A DNA stretch of 44,237 nt, from positions 1 to 44,237 of the forward strand of contig CACZLE010000040.1 in NCBI GenBank assembly GCA_902781945.1, written 5' to 3'. Each line of letters starts with the position of its first letter. The stretch's first letter is position 1. Position numbers and translations under genes: made by a program. This document shows positions 32,009 through 40,340 of the stretch, one piece after another. Below the pieces are notes generated by a model, which did not search any database, was not told where the DNA came from, and was given only the letters and a program-made list of their open reading frames with translations. The DNA is from an uncultured Eubacteriales bacterium (GTDB lineage Bacteria; Bacillota; Clostridia; Christensenellales; Aristaeellaceae).

Positions 32009-33628
32009 TTATTTCAGCCACTTTCCGGCGCTCAGGGATTCCCCGTTGAAGAAGGAATCCACAAAATCCCAGCGCGCCTGCATATATTCGTACACATAGG
32101 CCAATTCGGCCTGGGGTTTGAGGGTAAAGGATTTGAACTTGGGCCAGGCGGCGGCCTCCCGCTGCCAAATGCCGCAGGCATTCAGATCGTCGTAATACTG
32201 CTGGAACAGGGCCATCATGTGGTCGTAGGAGAAAACGGTATCCTTATATTGCTGCCATTTTTCCCGGCACAGATCGCAGAAGCCCCCCGCGTCGGTGCGC
32301 GCCAGCCGCTCAAACAGGTGATTGCTGCTGATGATGTCGATCTCCCGCTTGGTGGCGTCGTTGCGGCGGCCAAAGCTGCCATCCACGTCCCAGGGCACCA
32401 GCAGCCAGCGGGGGTCCTCCGCCTTGTCGTTCATGACGAAGTAGAGGTTTTTGATCATGTTGCCCGTGGCCCCGATGGCGGTGACGTAGACGTAATAGGC
32501 CGCGAAGTTGTCGATATCGATGTATTCTCCGATGTGGGCGGCGAATTCCTCGTCGCCCGCAGTGGTGACGAATTGCAGGAAGCGGTAAAACTCATCCCAG
32601 TCGCCCGCCGTCATGTCCTCGGGCTTGGGGTATTTGAGCTCCATATTGTACCAGATTTCGCTGCTGCCGGGCAGCTTTTTGCCCAGGGTGGCGAAATCCA
32701 TCAGATTGACGCCGCTGGCCTCGCTCTGCACCGAGCGCACGATCTGGCCGTTTGTCTTGTCGATCTCCGCCTGCTTGCGGTCCAGGCGTTCCGTCAGCCG
32801 GTAGAGGCCGATGTACTTGCCCCGCATGTACACCTCGCAGAAAGCCCCGTCGATGGCCCCGGAGACCTTGGCCCAGGGCAGGGTGTAGTATTCGTCCCAC
32901 AGCTCCATGGCCACGGTGTTGCGCAGGCGCAATTGGTCGTTCATGGCCCCGCACAGGATCCAGTCGTCGTCCTTGCGCAGGCCCAGCAGGGAGGTCTTGT
33001 ACTTTTCGCCGTTCTGCCACAGATGCACGGTGTAATTGTGTTTGTCGTAGTTCAGGCTGCTCTGGCCCCGGTAGCCGATGGTGATCTCTAACGTGGTCTC
33101 CGCCTGGCTCTGGCCGTGGAGGGCATAATCCGGGTCGTAGATGGTCATGGTGCCGGGCCGCTGGTTGGCGTAGAGATCGGAGCCCGTGTAATCCACATAG
33201 ACCAGCGGCAGGGTGGACAATTGCAGATGCAGCACGCTGCGCTTGTTTTTGCTGGCAAGCTGCACGGTGATATCCTGGCCCAGGGCGACCTTCACCGGCG
33301 CCCCGGGGGACAGCAATTGGCCGTTGACCTCGATGGTCGTCCATTCGCCGCCGTAGGGAAAATCGATCACCGCCTCCCCGCCCCGGCTGCTCACCGGGCA
33401 CAGGTAGGTCACCGCCGCCCCCGTCTGGCTGGCCTTGATGGCCGTCATGCCGTTGATCTCGGGCACCGTCAGGTCCCGCTCGTAGGCGCGGCTGTCCTTC
33501 ACATAGGCCTTGTTGCCGTTGGTGGGGGTGTTTTCGCCCAGAACCAGGGTGATCTCCTCCGCCAGCGCGGCGCAAACCGTCAAAGCGCACAGCAGCAGCG
33601 CGAAAAACAGAATTCGGAAAAGCTTCAA
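32009..33628 (-). CDS. cotH: CotH-family exported protein kinase
   Basis: A 539-residue exported CotH kinase, a family that phosphorylates spore-coat or secreted proteins. The start is TTG at 33628 with AAAGGGAGGG eight bases before it; an ATG at 33670 lies in the -10 box. The signal peptide is LFRILFFALLLCALTVCAALA. A beta-rich domain (about 20-170) precedes the kinase, whose landmarks are EVYMRGKYIGLYRLTERLDR, YVYVTAIGATGNMIKNLYF and PWDVDGSFG (about 412-420), the metal-binding Asp motif of CotH. It leads an operon with a wall glycosidase and a NUDIX enzyme. Coat or exopolysaccharide roles are inferred. Confidence 0.9.
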   Translation of the reverse strand: MKLFRILFFALLLCALTVCAALAEEITLVLGENTPTNGNKAYVKDSRAYERDLTVPEINGMTAIKASQTGAAVTYLCPVSSRGGEAVIDFPYGGEWTTIEVNGQLLSPGAPVKVALGQDITVQLASKNKRSVLHLQLSTLPLVYVDYTGSDLYANQRPGTMTIYDPDYALHGQSQAETTLEITIGYRGQSSLNYDKHNYTVHLWQNGEKYKTSLLGLRKDDDWILCGAMNDQLRLRNTVAMELWDEYYTLPWAKVSGAIDGAFCEVYMRGKYIGLYRLTERLDRKQAEIDKTNGQIVRSVQSEASGVNLMDFATLGKKLPGSSEIWYNMELKYPKPEDMTAGDWDEFYRFLQFVTTAGDEEFAAHIGEYIDIDNFAAYYVYVTAIGATGNMIKNLYFVMNDKAEDPRWLLVPWDVDGSFGRRNDATKREIDIISSNHLFERLARTDAGGFCDLCREKWQQYKDTVFSYDHMMALFQQYYDDLNACGIWQREAAAWPKFKSFTLKPQAELAYVYEYMQARWDFVDSFFNGESLSAGKWLK

Positions 33629-33661
33629 GGAAAAATTCCCTCCCTTTGCAGGATCCTTTTC

Positions 33662-33690
33662 ATGATACACGATGGACGGGGATTAAGCAA
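33662..33690 (-). promoter_or_regulatory. Promoter of the cotH operon
   Basis: Minus strand TTGCTT (33690-33685), 17-base spacer and TATCAT (33667-33662), placed 34 bases before the TTG start. The -10 box contains the ATG that would otherwise be the longest start, excluding it. Confidence 0.6.
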
Positions 33691-33722
33691 GAAAAATTGG
33701 TGTAAATTATGTGAAAACAAAT

Positions 33723-33904
33723 AGATCCTGCTGGCCTTCGGCCAGGGCAAAGCGAACGACTGCGCTGCGCTTCGCTCAGGATGACATTGAAAGGAAAGGA
33801 ATCCTTGTTTGTTGACTGAAATTGCAGCAAGAGTTACCTCAAACAAGAGAAACAACTACCTAACGATGTCATCCTGAGCGGAGCGAAGCGCAGTCGAAGG
33901 ATCT
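33723..33904. repeat. Palindromic repeat of the ATCCTTCGAC...CAGGATGACA family with inserted hairpin
   Basis: Outer ends match the element at 30009-30109 (AGATCCT...GGATCT). The left arm is interrupted by about 28 bases containing the hairpin CTGGCCTTCGGCCAG, and the centre is about 80 bases of unrelated AT-richer sequence. The right arm is intact. It fills the gap between the cotH promoter and the GNAT gene end. Confidence 0.75.
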
Positions 33905-33925
33905 TGTGAACTGTTTTCAAACGCA

Positions 33926-34375
33926 CTATTCCGCGAGGATCGGATAAGTATACCATTGGTCCGCTTCTTTTCGGAATCCCACGGATTCAAACATCTTTTG
34001 ACTTTGCGTATTGAAGGCGTAAATGTTGGCCTTCACTTCGGTCAAGCCCTTTTCCTTGGCCAGGGCCAGCATATCCATCACGCATCTGCGGCCGATATGC
34101 TGATTCTGATATTCCTTGCAAACGACGATGCTGATTTCCGCGTTGTCCCGAAGGGAGACATCGCCCACCAGTTGGCCGAGATATTGGATGTAATAGCAAT
34201 TCCCATGGGTGCTCAGGTAGGTATACATGCCGTTGAGCAGGTCCAGGTCATACACATGATCGATGTTATCCACCTGCCTGCATACGTCAAGGTCCTGATA
34301 CCAGGCAAGGGCCACCTCGGGATTGGGGTAATAGGGAATCAGGACGATGTCCTGATCTACAATTCTTTTCTCCAT
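33926..34375 (-). CDS. GNAT-family N-acetyltransferase
   Basis: A 149-residue acetyltransferase. The acetyl-CoA binding signature is QNQHIGRR (about 89-96), followed by the usual helix and a FNTQSQKMFESVGFRK alpha4-beta7 segment. The target is unknown; small molecules, ribosomal or other proteins are all possible. It lies just after the second toxin-antitoxin pair on the same strand, 49 bases from the toxin stop, so it may be read from the same transcript. Acetyltransferase toxins exist, but this one lacks a partner of that type. Confidence 0.85.
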   Translation of the reverse strand: MEKRIVDQDIVLIPYYPNPEVALAWYQDLDVCRQVDNIDHVYDLDLLNGMYTYLSTHGNCYYIQYLGQLVGDVSLRDNAEISIVVCKEYQNQHIGRRCVMDMLALAKEKGLTEVKANIYAFNTQSQKMFESVGFRKEADQWYTYPILAE

Positions 34376-34424
34376 AAGTAAGCCTCACACAGTACAGCTT
34401 GATGTCAGCCCGCATACATTTTGC

Positions 34425-34685
34425 TTAATCCTCATAGTGTCCTTTGCATTGCAGCACAATGACGGCGTTTTCCGTCACGCGATAAACCAGCCTGTCGGCG
34501 TCGTTGATGCGCCGGGACCAATTTCCGGCCTCGCCATAGCGCAACGGTTCCGGCTTGCCCAGGCCTTCATAGGGCGTGCGCAAAATATCGCGCAGCAGCA
34601 GGTTGATGCGCTTCATGGTGGCCTTGTCCTGCTGCCAGGCCATATACTCGGCAAAGGCCTTTTCGGTAAAGGTGATGTCAGGCAT
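34425..34685 (-). CDS. yoeB: YoeB/Txe-family mRNA interferase toxin
   Basis: An 86-residue toxin matching YoeB, which cuts mRNA in the ribosome. The conserved catalytic and substrate residues appear in order: PYEGLGKPEPLRY (Glu), NWSRRIND (Arg), RLVYRV and a C-terminal GHYED (His, Tyr). The protein looks intact. It overlaps its antitoxin gene by 8 bases. YoeB is normally paired with a YefM-type (Phd family) antitoxin; here the partner is a RelB/DinJ type instead. Confidence 0.92.
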   Translation of the reverse strand: MPDITFTEKAFAEYMAWQQDKATMKRINLLLRDILRTPYEGLGKPEPLRYGEAGNWSRRINDADRLVYRVTENAVIVLQCKGHYED

Positions 34686-34950
34686 CTGCCAGCGCCTCCA
34701 GTTCTTCCAGCGACTTGGTGATTACCTTGCCCTGGTGGAGCTCGGCCTCAGAGGCTTGCAAGGCCTTTCTGTTGCTTTCCGAATAGAAGGGATCCAGGGG
34801 CGCGTTGATTTCAAAGGGGATACGCCGCTCCCGCAGGGCGCGCTTGGCGTAAATCGTAAAGAACGTGGACACGCTCATGCCCATTTCGGCGCACATTTCA
34901 TCCAGCGCCTGCTTGTCCTTATCCTCCAGACGGATGCTGATGGCAGTCAT
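34678..34950 (-). CDS. relB: RelB/DinJ-family antitoxin
   Basis: A 90-residue antitoxin with the ribbon-helix-helix start MTAISIRLEDKDKQALDEMCAEMGMSVSTFF, read as RelB/DinJ. The C-terminal part is charged and probably disordered until it binds toxin. The frame is open to 35040, but the ATG at 34950 has GGAGG at nine bases and yields the family start; earlier starts lie upstream of the -10 box. It has its own promoter and is expected to repress it. Confidence 0.9.
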   Translation of the reverse strand: MTAISIRLEDKDKQALDEMCAEMGMSVSTFFTIYAKRALRERRIPFEINAPLDPFYSESNRKALQASEAELHQGKVITKSLEELEALADA

Positions 34951-34969
34951 TTTGCTCACCTCCGTTTCT

Positions 34970-34998
34970 ATTATATCCAAAAGGAAAACAAAATGCAA
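34970..34998 (-). promoter_or_regulatory. Promoter of the second toxin-antitoxin operon
   Basis: Minus strand TTGCAT (34998-34993), 17-base spacer, perfect TATAAT (34975-34970). The -35 box overlaps the end of the T-rich tract of the SIMPL gene terminator. Confidence 0.75.
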
Positions 34999-35040
34999 TA
35001 AAAAGCATGCAATCTGCTGCTCAAAAATGGCAGATTGCAT
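34999..35040 (-). terminator. Rho-independent terminator of the SIMPL gene
   Basis: An 11-bp perfect stem (35030-35040 with 35007-35017) around a 12-base loop, followed on the minus strand by TTTTTATT-type tail. It lies 8 bases after the SIMPL gene stop and insulates the toxin-antitoxin operon. Confidence 0.8.
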
Positions 35041-35048
35041 ACTTTGCG

Positions 35049-35720
35049 TTATTTCAGCTCAAACGTCGCCGTTACATTGGCGGTGAAATCCAGCCCGTCG
35101 GGCAGGATGGCGGTGCCGGCGGCCATGTCGGCGGCCTTGGCCAGGCGCACGCCGCCATAGGAGCCGTAGGACTCGTTTATGGAGACCAGATCGCCCAAGG
35201 TCTTGCCGCAGGCGACGGCGGCCAATTCCGCCTTGCGGCGGGCCTCGGCAATGGCGGCCACCAGGGCGTCGTCGTTGGCCTGGGCCGCGGCGTCGGAATA
35301 GAAGGTGATGCCGTTGCAGGCGTTGGCCCCGGCGCTGAGGGCGATATCGATGAGACGGCCCGCGTCGCCCAGCTCCCGCACGGTGACGGTCAGGGCGTTG
35401 GTGACGTTGTAGGTGTGTTTTTCTCCGGTGTAGTCATACTGGGTGTACACGTGGAAGCGATCCGTCACGATGTCCTCCGCCGGGATGCCCGCATCCGCCA
35501 GGGCCGCGAGCACCTGGGCCATGCGGTCCGCGTTCTCGCTGAGGGCGTCGGCCACAGCGGGGGCGTTGGTCTCCACCGCCAGATTGACCTTGGCAAAGTC
35601 CGCCGGGACGGATACCGTGGCCGCGCCGTTGACGGTGACGGTGGGAGCGCCTTCCGCCAGGGAAAACAGGGGCAGGGCGGAGAGCAGCAGGGCCAGCAGG
35701 ATGATCACAATGCGTTTCAT
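35049..35720 (-). CDS. Exported SIMPL-domain protein (DUF541)
   Basis: A 223-residue exported protein. The ATG at 35720, behind TTGGAGG, begins the signal peptide MKRIVIILLALLLSALPLFSLAEG; a 15-base earlier start is in frame but less well placed. The body matches the SIMPL/DUF541 family (VNGAATVSVPADFAKVNLAVET, ALSENADRMAQVLAAL, DIVTDRFHVYTQYDYTG, VTVRELGDAGRLIDIAL). These bacterial proteins form oligomers of unclear function. It ends at a strong terminator. Confidence 0.9.
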   Translation of the reverse strand: MKRIVIILLALLLSALPLFSLAEGAPTVTVNGAATVSVPADFAKVNLAVETNAPAVADALSENADRMAQVLAALADAGIPAEDIVTDRFHVYTQYDYTGEKHTYNVTNALTVTVRELGDAGRLIDIALSAGANACNGITFYSDAAAQANDDALVAAIAEARRKAELAAVACGKTLGDLVSINESYGSYGGVRLAKAADMAAGTAILPDGLDFTANVTATFELK

Positions 35721-35763
35721 AATCAGTACCTCCAATTGGTTTGTTCCCTTATGAGACGAATGA

Positions 35764-35787
35764 AAGGGGGAAAAAGTTCCCCCCCTT
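35764..35787 (-). terminator. Weak terminator between the DUF554 and SIMPL genes
   Basis: AAGGGGG/CCCCCTT (35787-35781 and 35770-35764 on the minus strand) forms a 7-bp stem followed by a short T-rich stretch. It is 16 bases after the DUF554 stop. The T tract is short, so termination may be partial. Confidence 0.35.
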
Positions 35788-35802
35788 CCAAAAAATATTT
35801 TT

Positions 35803-36507
35803 TTACAGCAGCGGCATGATCCACGCCGTCCACATCCAGCTCAGGGGCCACACCAGCAGCATGGCCGGGATCATATCGGCAATGGGAAAGTCCTTTATTT
35901 TTGTGATACGGAAGCCCGTGGCCAGCATGATCAGCCCGCCCACGGCCTTGAAATCCGCGATCATGGTGGGGGTGGTCAGGGGGAAGATCAGCTTGGCGCA
36001 CAGGAACAGGGCGAAAAAGATGACGAACTGGGGGATGGACACCGCCGCCGTCACCGCGCCCAGAGTGCAGGCGAAGATCATGGCGGTGAAGAAGTCCAGC
36101 ACGGATTTGGCGATCAGGATGCTGTGCTCGCCGCTCATGCCCGACACGATGGAGCCGTAGATGCCCGTGCCGCTGGAGCAGAACAGCACGATGGTGGTCA
36201 CCAGCAGCGCCGTGTCCGTGCCGTTCTTGGGGGCGGGAAACAGCCGGGCCAGCTTGACGCAGGCCTTCTCGATATGCTGCCCCAGGTGGGTGCAAAGGCC
36301 AATGATGGTGCCCAGGATCAGCGCCAGGATCACCGCGGGCAGGTTCACCAGCAGCACGATGGAGGTGATGCCGATGCCCATGGCGCAGATGCCAAAGATC
36401 AGGTTCAGCTTTTCCTTGAGCACCGCGGGAATGCGGCTGCCGCCCTTCGCGCCGATCAGCCCGCCCAGGGCGATGGCCAGGGTGTTGACGATGATTCCAA
36501 TGGGCAT
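35803..36507 (-). CDS. DUF554 membrane protein (YdfK/YqgA-like)
   Basis: A 234-residue membrane protein with about seven hydrophobic segments and the DUF554 pattern, starting IVNTLAIALGGLIGAKGG and containing GIYGSIVSGMSGEHSILIAKS, the best conserved part of the family. Its activity is unknown; YqgA and YdfK homologues are thought to be membrane transport-like. It follows the beta-helix gene by 12 bases and has an AAGGAG site, so the two form an operon. Confidence 0.9.
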   Translation of the reverse strand: MPIGIIVNTLAIALGGLIGAKGGSRIPAVLKEKLNLIFGICAMGIGITSIVLLVNLPAVILALILGTIIGLCTHLGQHIEKACVKLARLFPAPKNGTDTALLVTTIVLFCSSGTGIYGSIVSGMSGEHSILIAKSVLDFFTAMIFACTLGAVTAAVSIPQFVIFFALFLCAKLIFPLTTPTMIADFKAVGGLIMLATGFRITKIKDFPIADMIPAMLLVWPLSWMWTAWIMPLL

Positions 36508-36519
36508 GGTGTTTTCTCC

Positions 36520-37371
36520 TTACTTCTGGCTGATGATCCCGGACGCCACATCCTGGGTGCCCTTGGAGTTGACGGTCTTGCCCTCGGCGGAAACGGCAAT
36601 GCTGCCGCCGGTGATGGTCACGTCCTGCTGGCCCTGGATGGCATCGTCCCCGGCGGTGATATCCAGCGTGCCGCCCGCGATGTAGATATAGCCCTTGCCC
36701 GCGTCCTCTTCGTTATCGGCTTTGATGGCGTCCTTGCCCGCAATCAGGGTGAGGGTGCCGCCGCCGATGGCCACGGAGTCGTTGCCCTTGAGGGCATTTT
36801 TGGGGGCGGTGACGGTGATGACGCCGCCCAGGATGCGCAGGTCGTTCTTGGTGCCGATGCCGTTGTTGTTCTGGCCGTTGACGATCAATTCGCCCGAGCC
36901 GTTGATGGTCAGATCGTCCCGGGAGCAGACGCAGGCGTTGGGGGCCTTTTCAAAGGGACGGCTGTACACCGCGCCGTCGGTGAAGCTGTTGACGCTGCCG
37001 GGAGCCAGGGTGAGGGAGACCTTATCGGCGGAGATCACATAGAGGGGCGCGGAATCCTGGCAGGCCAGGGTCAATCCGCCCAGCACCAGCTGCACCTTGT
37101 CCTCCTTGCTCACCTCCACCACGATCTGGCCGTTCTGGCAGGTGCCGGAAAGCATGTAGATGCCGGGCTGGGAGATATAGGCCGTGGTGCCGTCCACGGA
37201 GACGCCGCTGCCGTTCACCAGCACGCCGCTGTCGCTGAAGGTGACGATCACCGCCTCCGTCCAGCTGTCGCGCTTGTCAAAATTGGTAAAAACGTCGGAA
37301 TAGTCCGCCGCCAGGGCCGGAACAGCCGCCAGCAGGCAGATGGAAAGCAGGATCGCCATAAACTTTTTCAT
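36520..37371 (-). CDS. Exported carbohydrate-binding-like beta-helix protein (Cthe_2159 family)
   Basis: A 283-residue exported protein with signal peptide MKKFMAILLSICLLAAVPALAAD. The mature part is a run of short beta strands with repeated Gly/Asn/Asp turns (GELIVNGQNNNGIGT, NDLRILGGVITVTAPKNALKG, AIGGGTLTLIAGKDAIKA, GGTLDITAGDDAIQGQQDVTITGG), the right-handed parallel beta-helix of the Cthe_2159-like family, one member of which binds polygalacturonate. A strand-rich cap precedes it. CotH-kinase genes are often near such genes; here the CotH operon is about 3 kb away. Ligand not known. Confidence 0.85.
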   Translation of the reverse strand: MKKFMAILLSICLLAAVPALAADYSDVFTNFDKRDSWTEAVIVTFSDSGVLVNGSGVSVDGTTAYISQPGIYMLSGTCQNGQIVVEVSKEDKVQLVLGGLTLACQDSAPLYVISADKVSLTLAPGSVNSFTDGAVYSRPFEKAPNACVCSRDDLTINGSGELIVNGQNNNGIGTKNDLRILGGVITVTAPKNALKGNDSVAIGGGTLTLIAGKDAIKADNEEDAGKGYIYIAGGTLDITAGDDAIQGQQDVTITGGSIAVSAEGKTVNSKGTQDVASGIISQK

Positions 37372-37404
37372 GGATCAATCTCCTTTGCGTGAAATTGCAG
37401 CCTT

Positions 37405-37434
37405 ATCATACCATAGGTGACAAGGATCGCGCAA
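37405..37434 (-). promoter_or_regulatory. Possible promoter of the beta-helix/DUF554 operon
   Basis: Minus strand TTGCGC (37434-37429), 18-base spacer and TATGAT (37410-37405). It shares the 180-base divergent region with the MATE gene promoter. Confidence 0.4.
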
Positions 37435-37500
37435 GCGGCGGGGGAGGCATAATATTGAAGAAACCGCGAATGAAATGTAAACTTTTCTCCCTGCGCCTCC

Positions 37501-37529
37501 TTGAACCGCCGCCGCAACCATGCTATACT
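37501..37529 (+). promoter_or_regulatory. Promoter of the MATE-glycosyltransferase genes
   Basis: TTGAAC (37501-37506), 17-base spacer, TATACT (37524-37529), about 30 bases before the start codon. Confidence 0.7.
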
Positions 37530-37558
37530 GATTAAGATACCTGCAAAGGAGGATGCCC

Positions 37559-38977
37559 ATGTTTGCCAAGCTGAAGGAACTGTTTACGCCCCGGGACATG
37601 AGCCAGGGCACGCCCTGGAAGCGCATCGCGGAGTTCGCCTTCCCCATGCTGATCGGCAATTTCGCCCAGCAGCTGTACAACACCGTGGACGCCGTGGTGG
37701 TGGGCAACAGCCGCTGGGGCTACACCGCCCTGGGCGCGGTGGGCAACGCCATGCCGGTGCTGAACCTGCTGCTGGCGCTGTTTGTGGGCATCGCCACCGG
37801 CGCGGGCATCCTGGTGGCCCAGTATTTCGGGGCCCGGGACAGCAAGGCCCTGGCCAAGACCATCGGCAACTGCGTCACGGTGACGGCCATCGCCAGCGTG
37901 ATCATCATGATCGTGGGTCCCCTGATCACCGGTCCCTTGCTGAAAGCCGTGGGCACCCTGCCCAGCATGTACGACGGCTGCCGGGATTACCTCAATATTT
38001 ATTTCCTGGGCATCGCGGGCTTCTTCTATTACAACATCCTGGCCGGCGTGCTCCGGGGCCTGGGCGACAGCCTGTCCGCCCTGGGCTTCCTGCTGGTCAC
38101 GTCGGTGCTCAACATCGTGCTGGATATCGCCCTGGTGGACCCCATGGGCGTGGCGGGCGTGGCCCTGGCCACGGTGATCGCGCAGTTCATCTCCGCCATC
38201 CTGTGCTTCTGGAAGCTGCTGACCCTCAAAAAGATCTTTACCCTGAAAAAGGCCGATCTCAAAATCGACGGCCACTACCTGAAATGGATCGTCAGGCTGG
38301 GCGTGCCCAGCGGCCTCAACCAGGCCCTGTTCTCCTGCGCCATGATGGTGGTGCAGCGGCTGATCAACGGCTTTGGGGACGAAATGTTCATCGCCTGCAA
38401 CGTCATGGTCATGCGCGTGGACGGCTACGCCATGCTGCCCAACTTCAGCTTCGGCCAGGCCATGAGCACCTACGCGGGCCAGAACCTGGGCGCCCGCAAG
38501 CTGGATCGCCTGGCCACGGGCACCAAACAGGGGCTTATCATGTCCCTGGTCACGGCCCTGGTGCTGACGCCCCTGGTGCTGCTCTTTGGCCCGGAACTGA
38601 TGCGGCTCTTCACCCCGGAGCAGGCCCTCATCGATATGTCCATGGGCATGATGTACATCCTGGCGGTGGGCTATGTGGCCATGGCCGTCACCCAGGTGCT
38701 CTCCGGCGTTATGCGCGGCGCGGGCGATACCATGACCCCCATGTGGATCACCCTGGGCACCACCATCGGCATGCGCCTGCCCCTGGCCTACGGCCTGGTG
38801 GCCATCGCCAAAAACGCCGGGGCGGAGCCGCTCACCCAGCAGCGCATGGTGTTTGTGTCCCTGCTGATCAGCTGGATGATGGGCATGATCATCACGGCGA
38901 TCCTGTACAAGGTGGGCATCTGGCGCAAAAAGCAGGTGGAACCCCTGGAGCGGGAGCTGCGGGCCCAGCAGCAATAA
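37559..38977 (+). CDS. MATE-family multidrug/metabolite exporter
   Basis: A 472-residue membrane protein with about twelve hydrophobic helices, of the MATE (MatE/NorM-like) family that exports drugs or metabolites using Na+ or H+ gradients. Landmarks: EFAFPMLIGNFAQQLYNTVDAVVVG near the start (read EFAFPMLIG and NTVDAVVVG), ATGAGILVAQYFGARD, and the mirror segment AMSTYAGQNLGARKLDR in the second half. ATG at 37559 has a six-base gap to GGAGG; the frame's first ATG, 37553, touches the ribosome site. It is followed 18 bases later by a glycosyltransferase, so they may share a transcript. Substrate unknown; a lipid or glycan is possible. Confidence 0.93.
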   Translation: MFAKLKELFTPRDMSQGTPWKRIAEFAFPMLIGNFAQQLYNTVDAVVVGNSRWGYTALGAVGNAMPVLNLLLALFVGIATGAGILVAQYFGARDSKALAKTIGNCVTVTAIASVIIMIVGPLITGPLLKAVGTLPSMYDGCRDYLNIYFLGIAGFFYYNILAGVLRGLGDSLSALGFLLVTSVLNIVLDIALVDPMGVAGVALATVIAQFISAILCFWKLLTLKKIFTLKKADLKIDGHYLKWIVRLGVPSGLNQALFSCAMMVVQRLINGFGDEMFIACNVMVMRVDGYAMLPNFSFGQAMSTYAGQNLGARKLDRLATGTKQGLIMSLVTALVLTPLVLLFGPELMRLFTPEQALIDMSMGMMYILAVGYVAMAVTQVLSGVMRGAGDTMTPMWITLGTTIGMRLPLAYGLVAIAKNAGAEPLTQQRMVFVSLLISWMMGMIITAILYKVGIWRKKQVEPLERELRAQQQ

Positions 38978-38995
38978 GTAAAAGGAGGGCAACCG

Positions 38996-40255
38996 ATGCG
39001 TATCGTGTTGCTGAACGATTCTTTTCCCCCGGTCATCGACGGCGTGGCCAACGTGGTGGTCAATTATGCCACCATCCTGACCAGGCACGGGCACCAGGTG
39101 GTGGTGGCTACCCCCGACGTGCCCGGCGCCAAGGACGATTATCCCTTCCCCGTGGTGCGCTACACCAGCCTGAACACCACCAAGCTGGTGGGCTACCGGG
39201 CGGGCTACCCCTTCAGCGCCCCGGCCTTGGGGGAATTGAAGGACTTTAAACCTGACATCATCCATTCCCATTGCCCGGTGGCGTCCAATCTGCTGGGCCG
39301 TACCCTGCGGGAGCAGACCGGCGCGCCGCTGATCTTCACCTACCACACCAAGTTTGACATCGATATCCGCACCGCCGTCAAGGGCAGGCTGCTGCAGAAC
39401 GAGCTGATCACCGCCCTGGTGAAGAACATCCAGGCCAGCGATGAGGTGTGGACCGTGAGCCATGGCGCGGGGGAAAACCTGCGCTCCATCGGCTATCAGG
39501 GCGTGTACAGCGTCATGGACAACGGCGTGGATATGCCCCAACAGCGGGCGGATCAAAAGGAAATCGACGCCATCAGCCGCCGCTACGGCCTGCGGGAGGA
39601 TCAGCCTGTGTTCCTCTTTGCCGGACGGCTGCGCTGGTACAAGGGCATCCGCCATATCATCGAGGGTTTGGCCCGGGCGCAGAAGGCCGGGGCGGACTTC
39701 CGCATGATCTTCGTGGGGGACGGTTCCGACCGGGAGGCCATTGAGAAGCTGTGCCGCCAGGCCTATATCGACAGCCGCTGCGTGTTTGTGGGCGCGGTGC
39801 AGGACCGCGAGCTGCTGCGGGCCTTTTACAGCCGGGCCGACCTGTTCCTGTTCCCCTCCACCTTCGATACCAACGGCATCGTGGTGCGGGAGGCCGCGGC
39901 CTGCGGACTGGGCGCGCTGCTGGTGCGCGGCAGCTGCGCCGCGGAGGGCGTCACCGACGGCCAGAACGGTCTGCTGATCGAGGAAAACGGCGAAGATCTG
40001 TGCCGGCAGGTGCTGTTTGCCTGCAAGAACCTGGACGCCGTGCGCCAGATCGGGCACAACGCCCAGCGGCAGCTGTATCTCAGCTGGGAGGACGCCGTCA
40101 GCCGCGCCGAGAGCCGTTATGCGGACATAGCGGCCCAGTACGCCGTTGCCCAGCGCAAGCCCCGCCGGGATCTGATCCCCCTGGTGGCCGACTGGGTGGG
40201 CGCGGTGAACTATATGCGGGACATCAGCACCCAGGTCATCGACCTGCTGCGGTAA
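38996..40255 (+). CDS. Glycosyltransferase family 4 (GT-B fold)
   Basis: A 419-residue cytoplasmic glycosyltransferase. The N-terminal domain begins RIVLLNDSFPPVIDGVANVV, the group typical of diacylglycerol glucosyltransferases and mannosyltransferases, with HSHCPVASNLLG and FTYHTKFD. The nucleotide-sugar-binding C-terminal domain has FAGRLRWYKGIRHIIEGLA, GDGSDREAIEKL and FPSTFDTNGIVVREAAACG, the E-x7-E-like acceptor region of GT4 enzymes. It likely transfers a sugar to a lipid or polysaccharide. An adjoining MATE exporter suggests glycolipid or surface-glycan traffic, but this is only context. A terminator follows at once. Confidence 0.9.
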   Translation: MRIVLLNDSFPPVIDGVANVVVNYATILTRHGHQVVVATPDVPGAKDDYPFPVVRYTSLNTTKLVGYRAGYPFSAPALGELKDFKPDIIHSHCPVASNLLGRTLREQTGAPLIFTYHTKFDIDIRTAVKGRLLQNELITALVKNIQASDEVWTVSHGAGENLRSIGYQGVYSVMDNGVDMPQQRADQKEIDAISRRYGLREDQPVFLFAGRLRWYKGIRHIIEGLARAQKAGADFRMIFVGDGSDREAIEKLCRQAYIDSRCVFVGAVQDRELLRAFYSRADLFLFPSTFDTNGIVVREAAACGLGALLVRGSCAAEGVTDGQNGLLIEENGEDLCRQVLFACKNLDAVRQIGHNAQRQLYLSWEDAVSRAESRYADIAAQYAVAQRKPRRDLIPLVADWVGAVNYMRDISTQVIDLLR

Positions 40256-40272
40256 ACATATCCTGATTTTCG

Positions 40273-40301
40273 ACAGCCGAAAGCATTTTCGGCTGTTTTT
40301 T
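40273..40301 (+). terminator. Rho-independent terminator
   Basis: ACAGCCGAAA pairs with TTTTCGGCTGT around a three-base loop, followed by a run of T. It ends the glycosyltransferase gene. Confidence 0.85.
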
Positions 40302-40340
40302 GTATGCTTTCCGCGAATAAGCACCGCTTTTGTCCTTTTT

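Noticed and set aside
30548..33091. Plus-strand 847-codon frame.
   Set aside because: Antisense to the NAGPA and CotH genes; no start signals.
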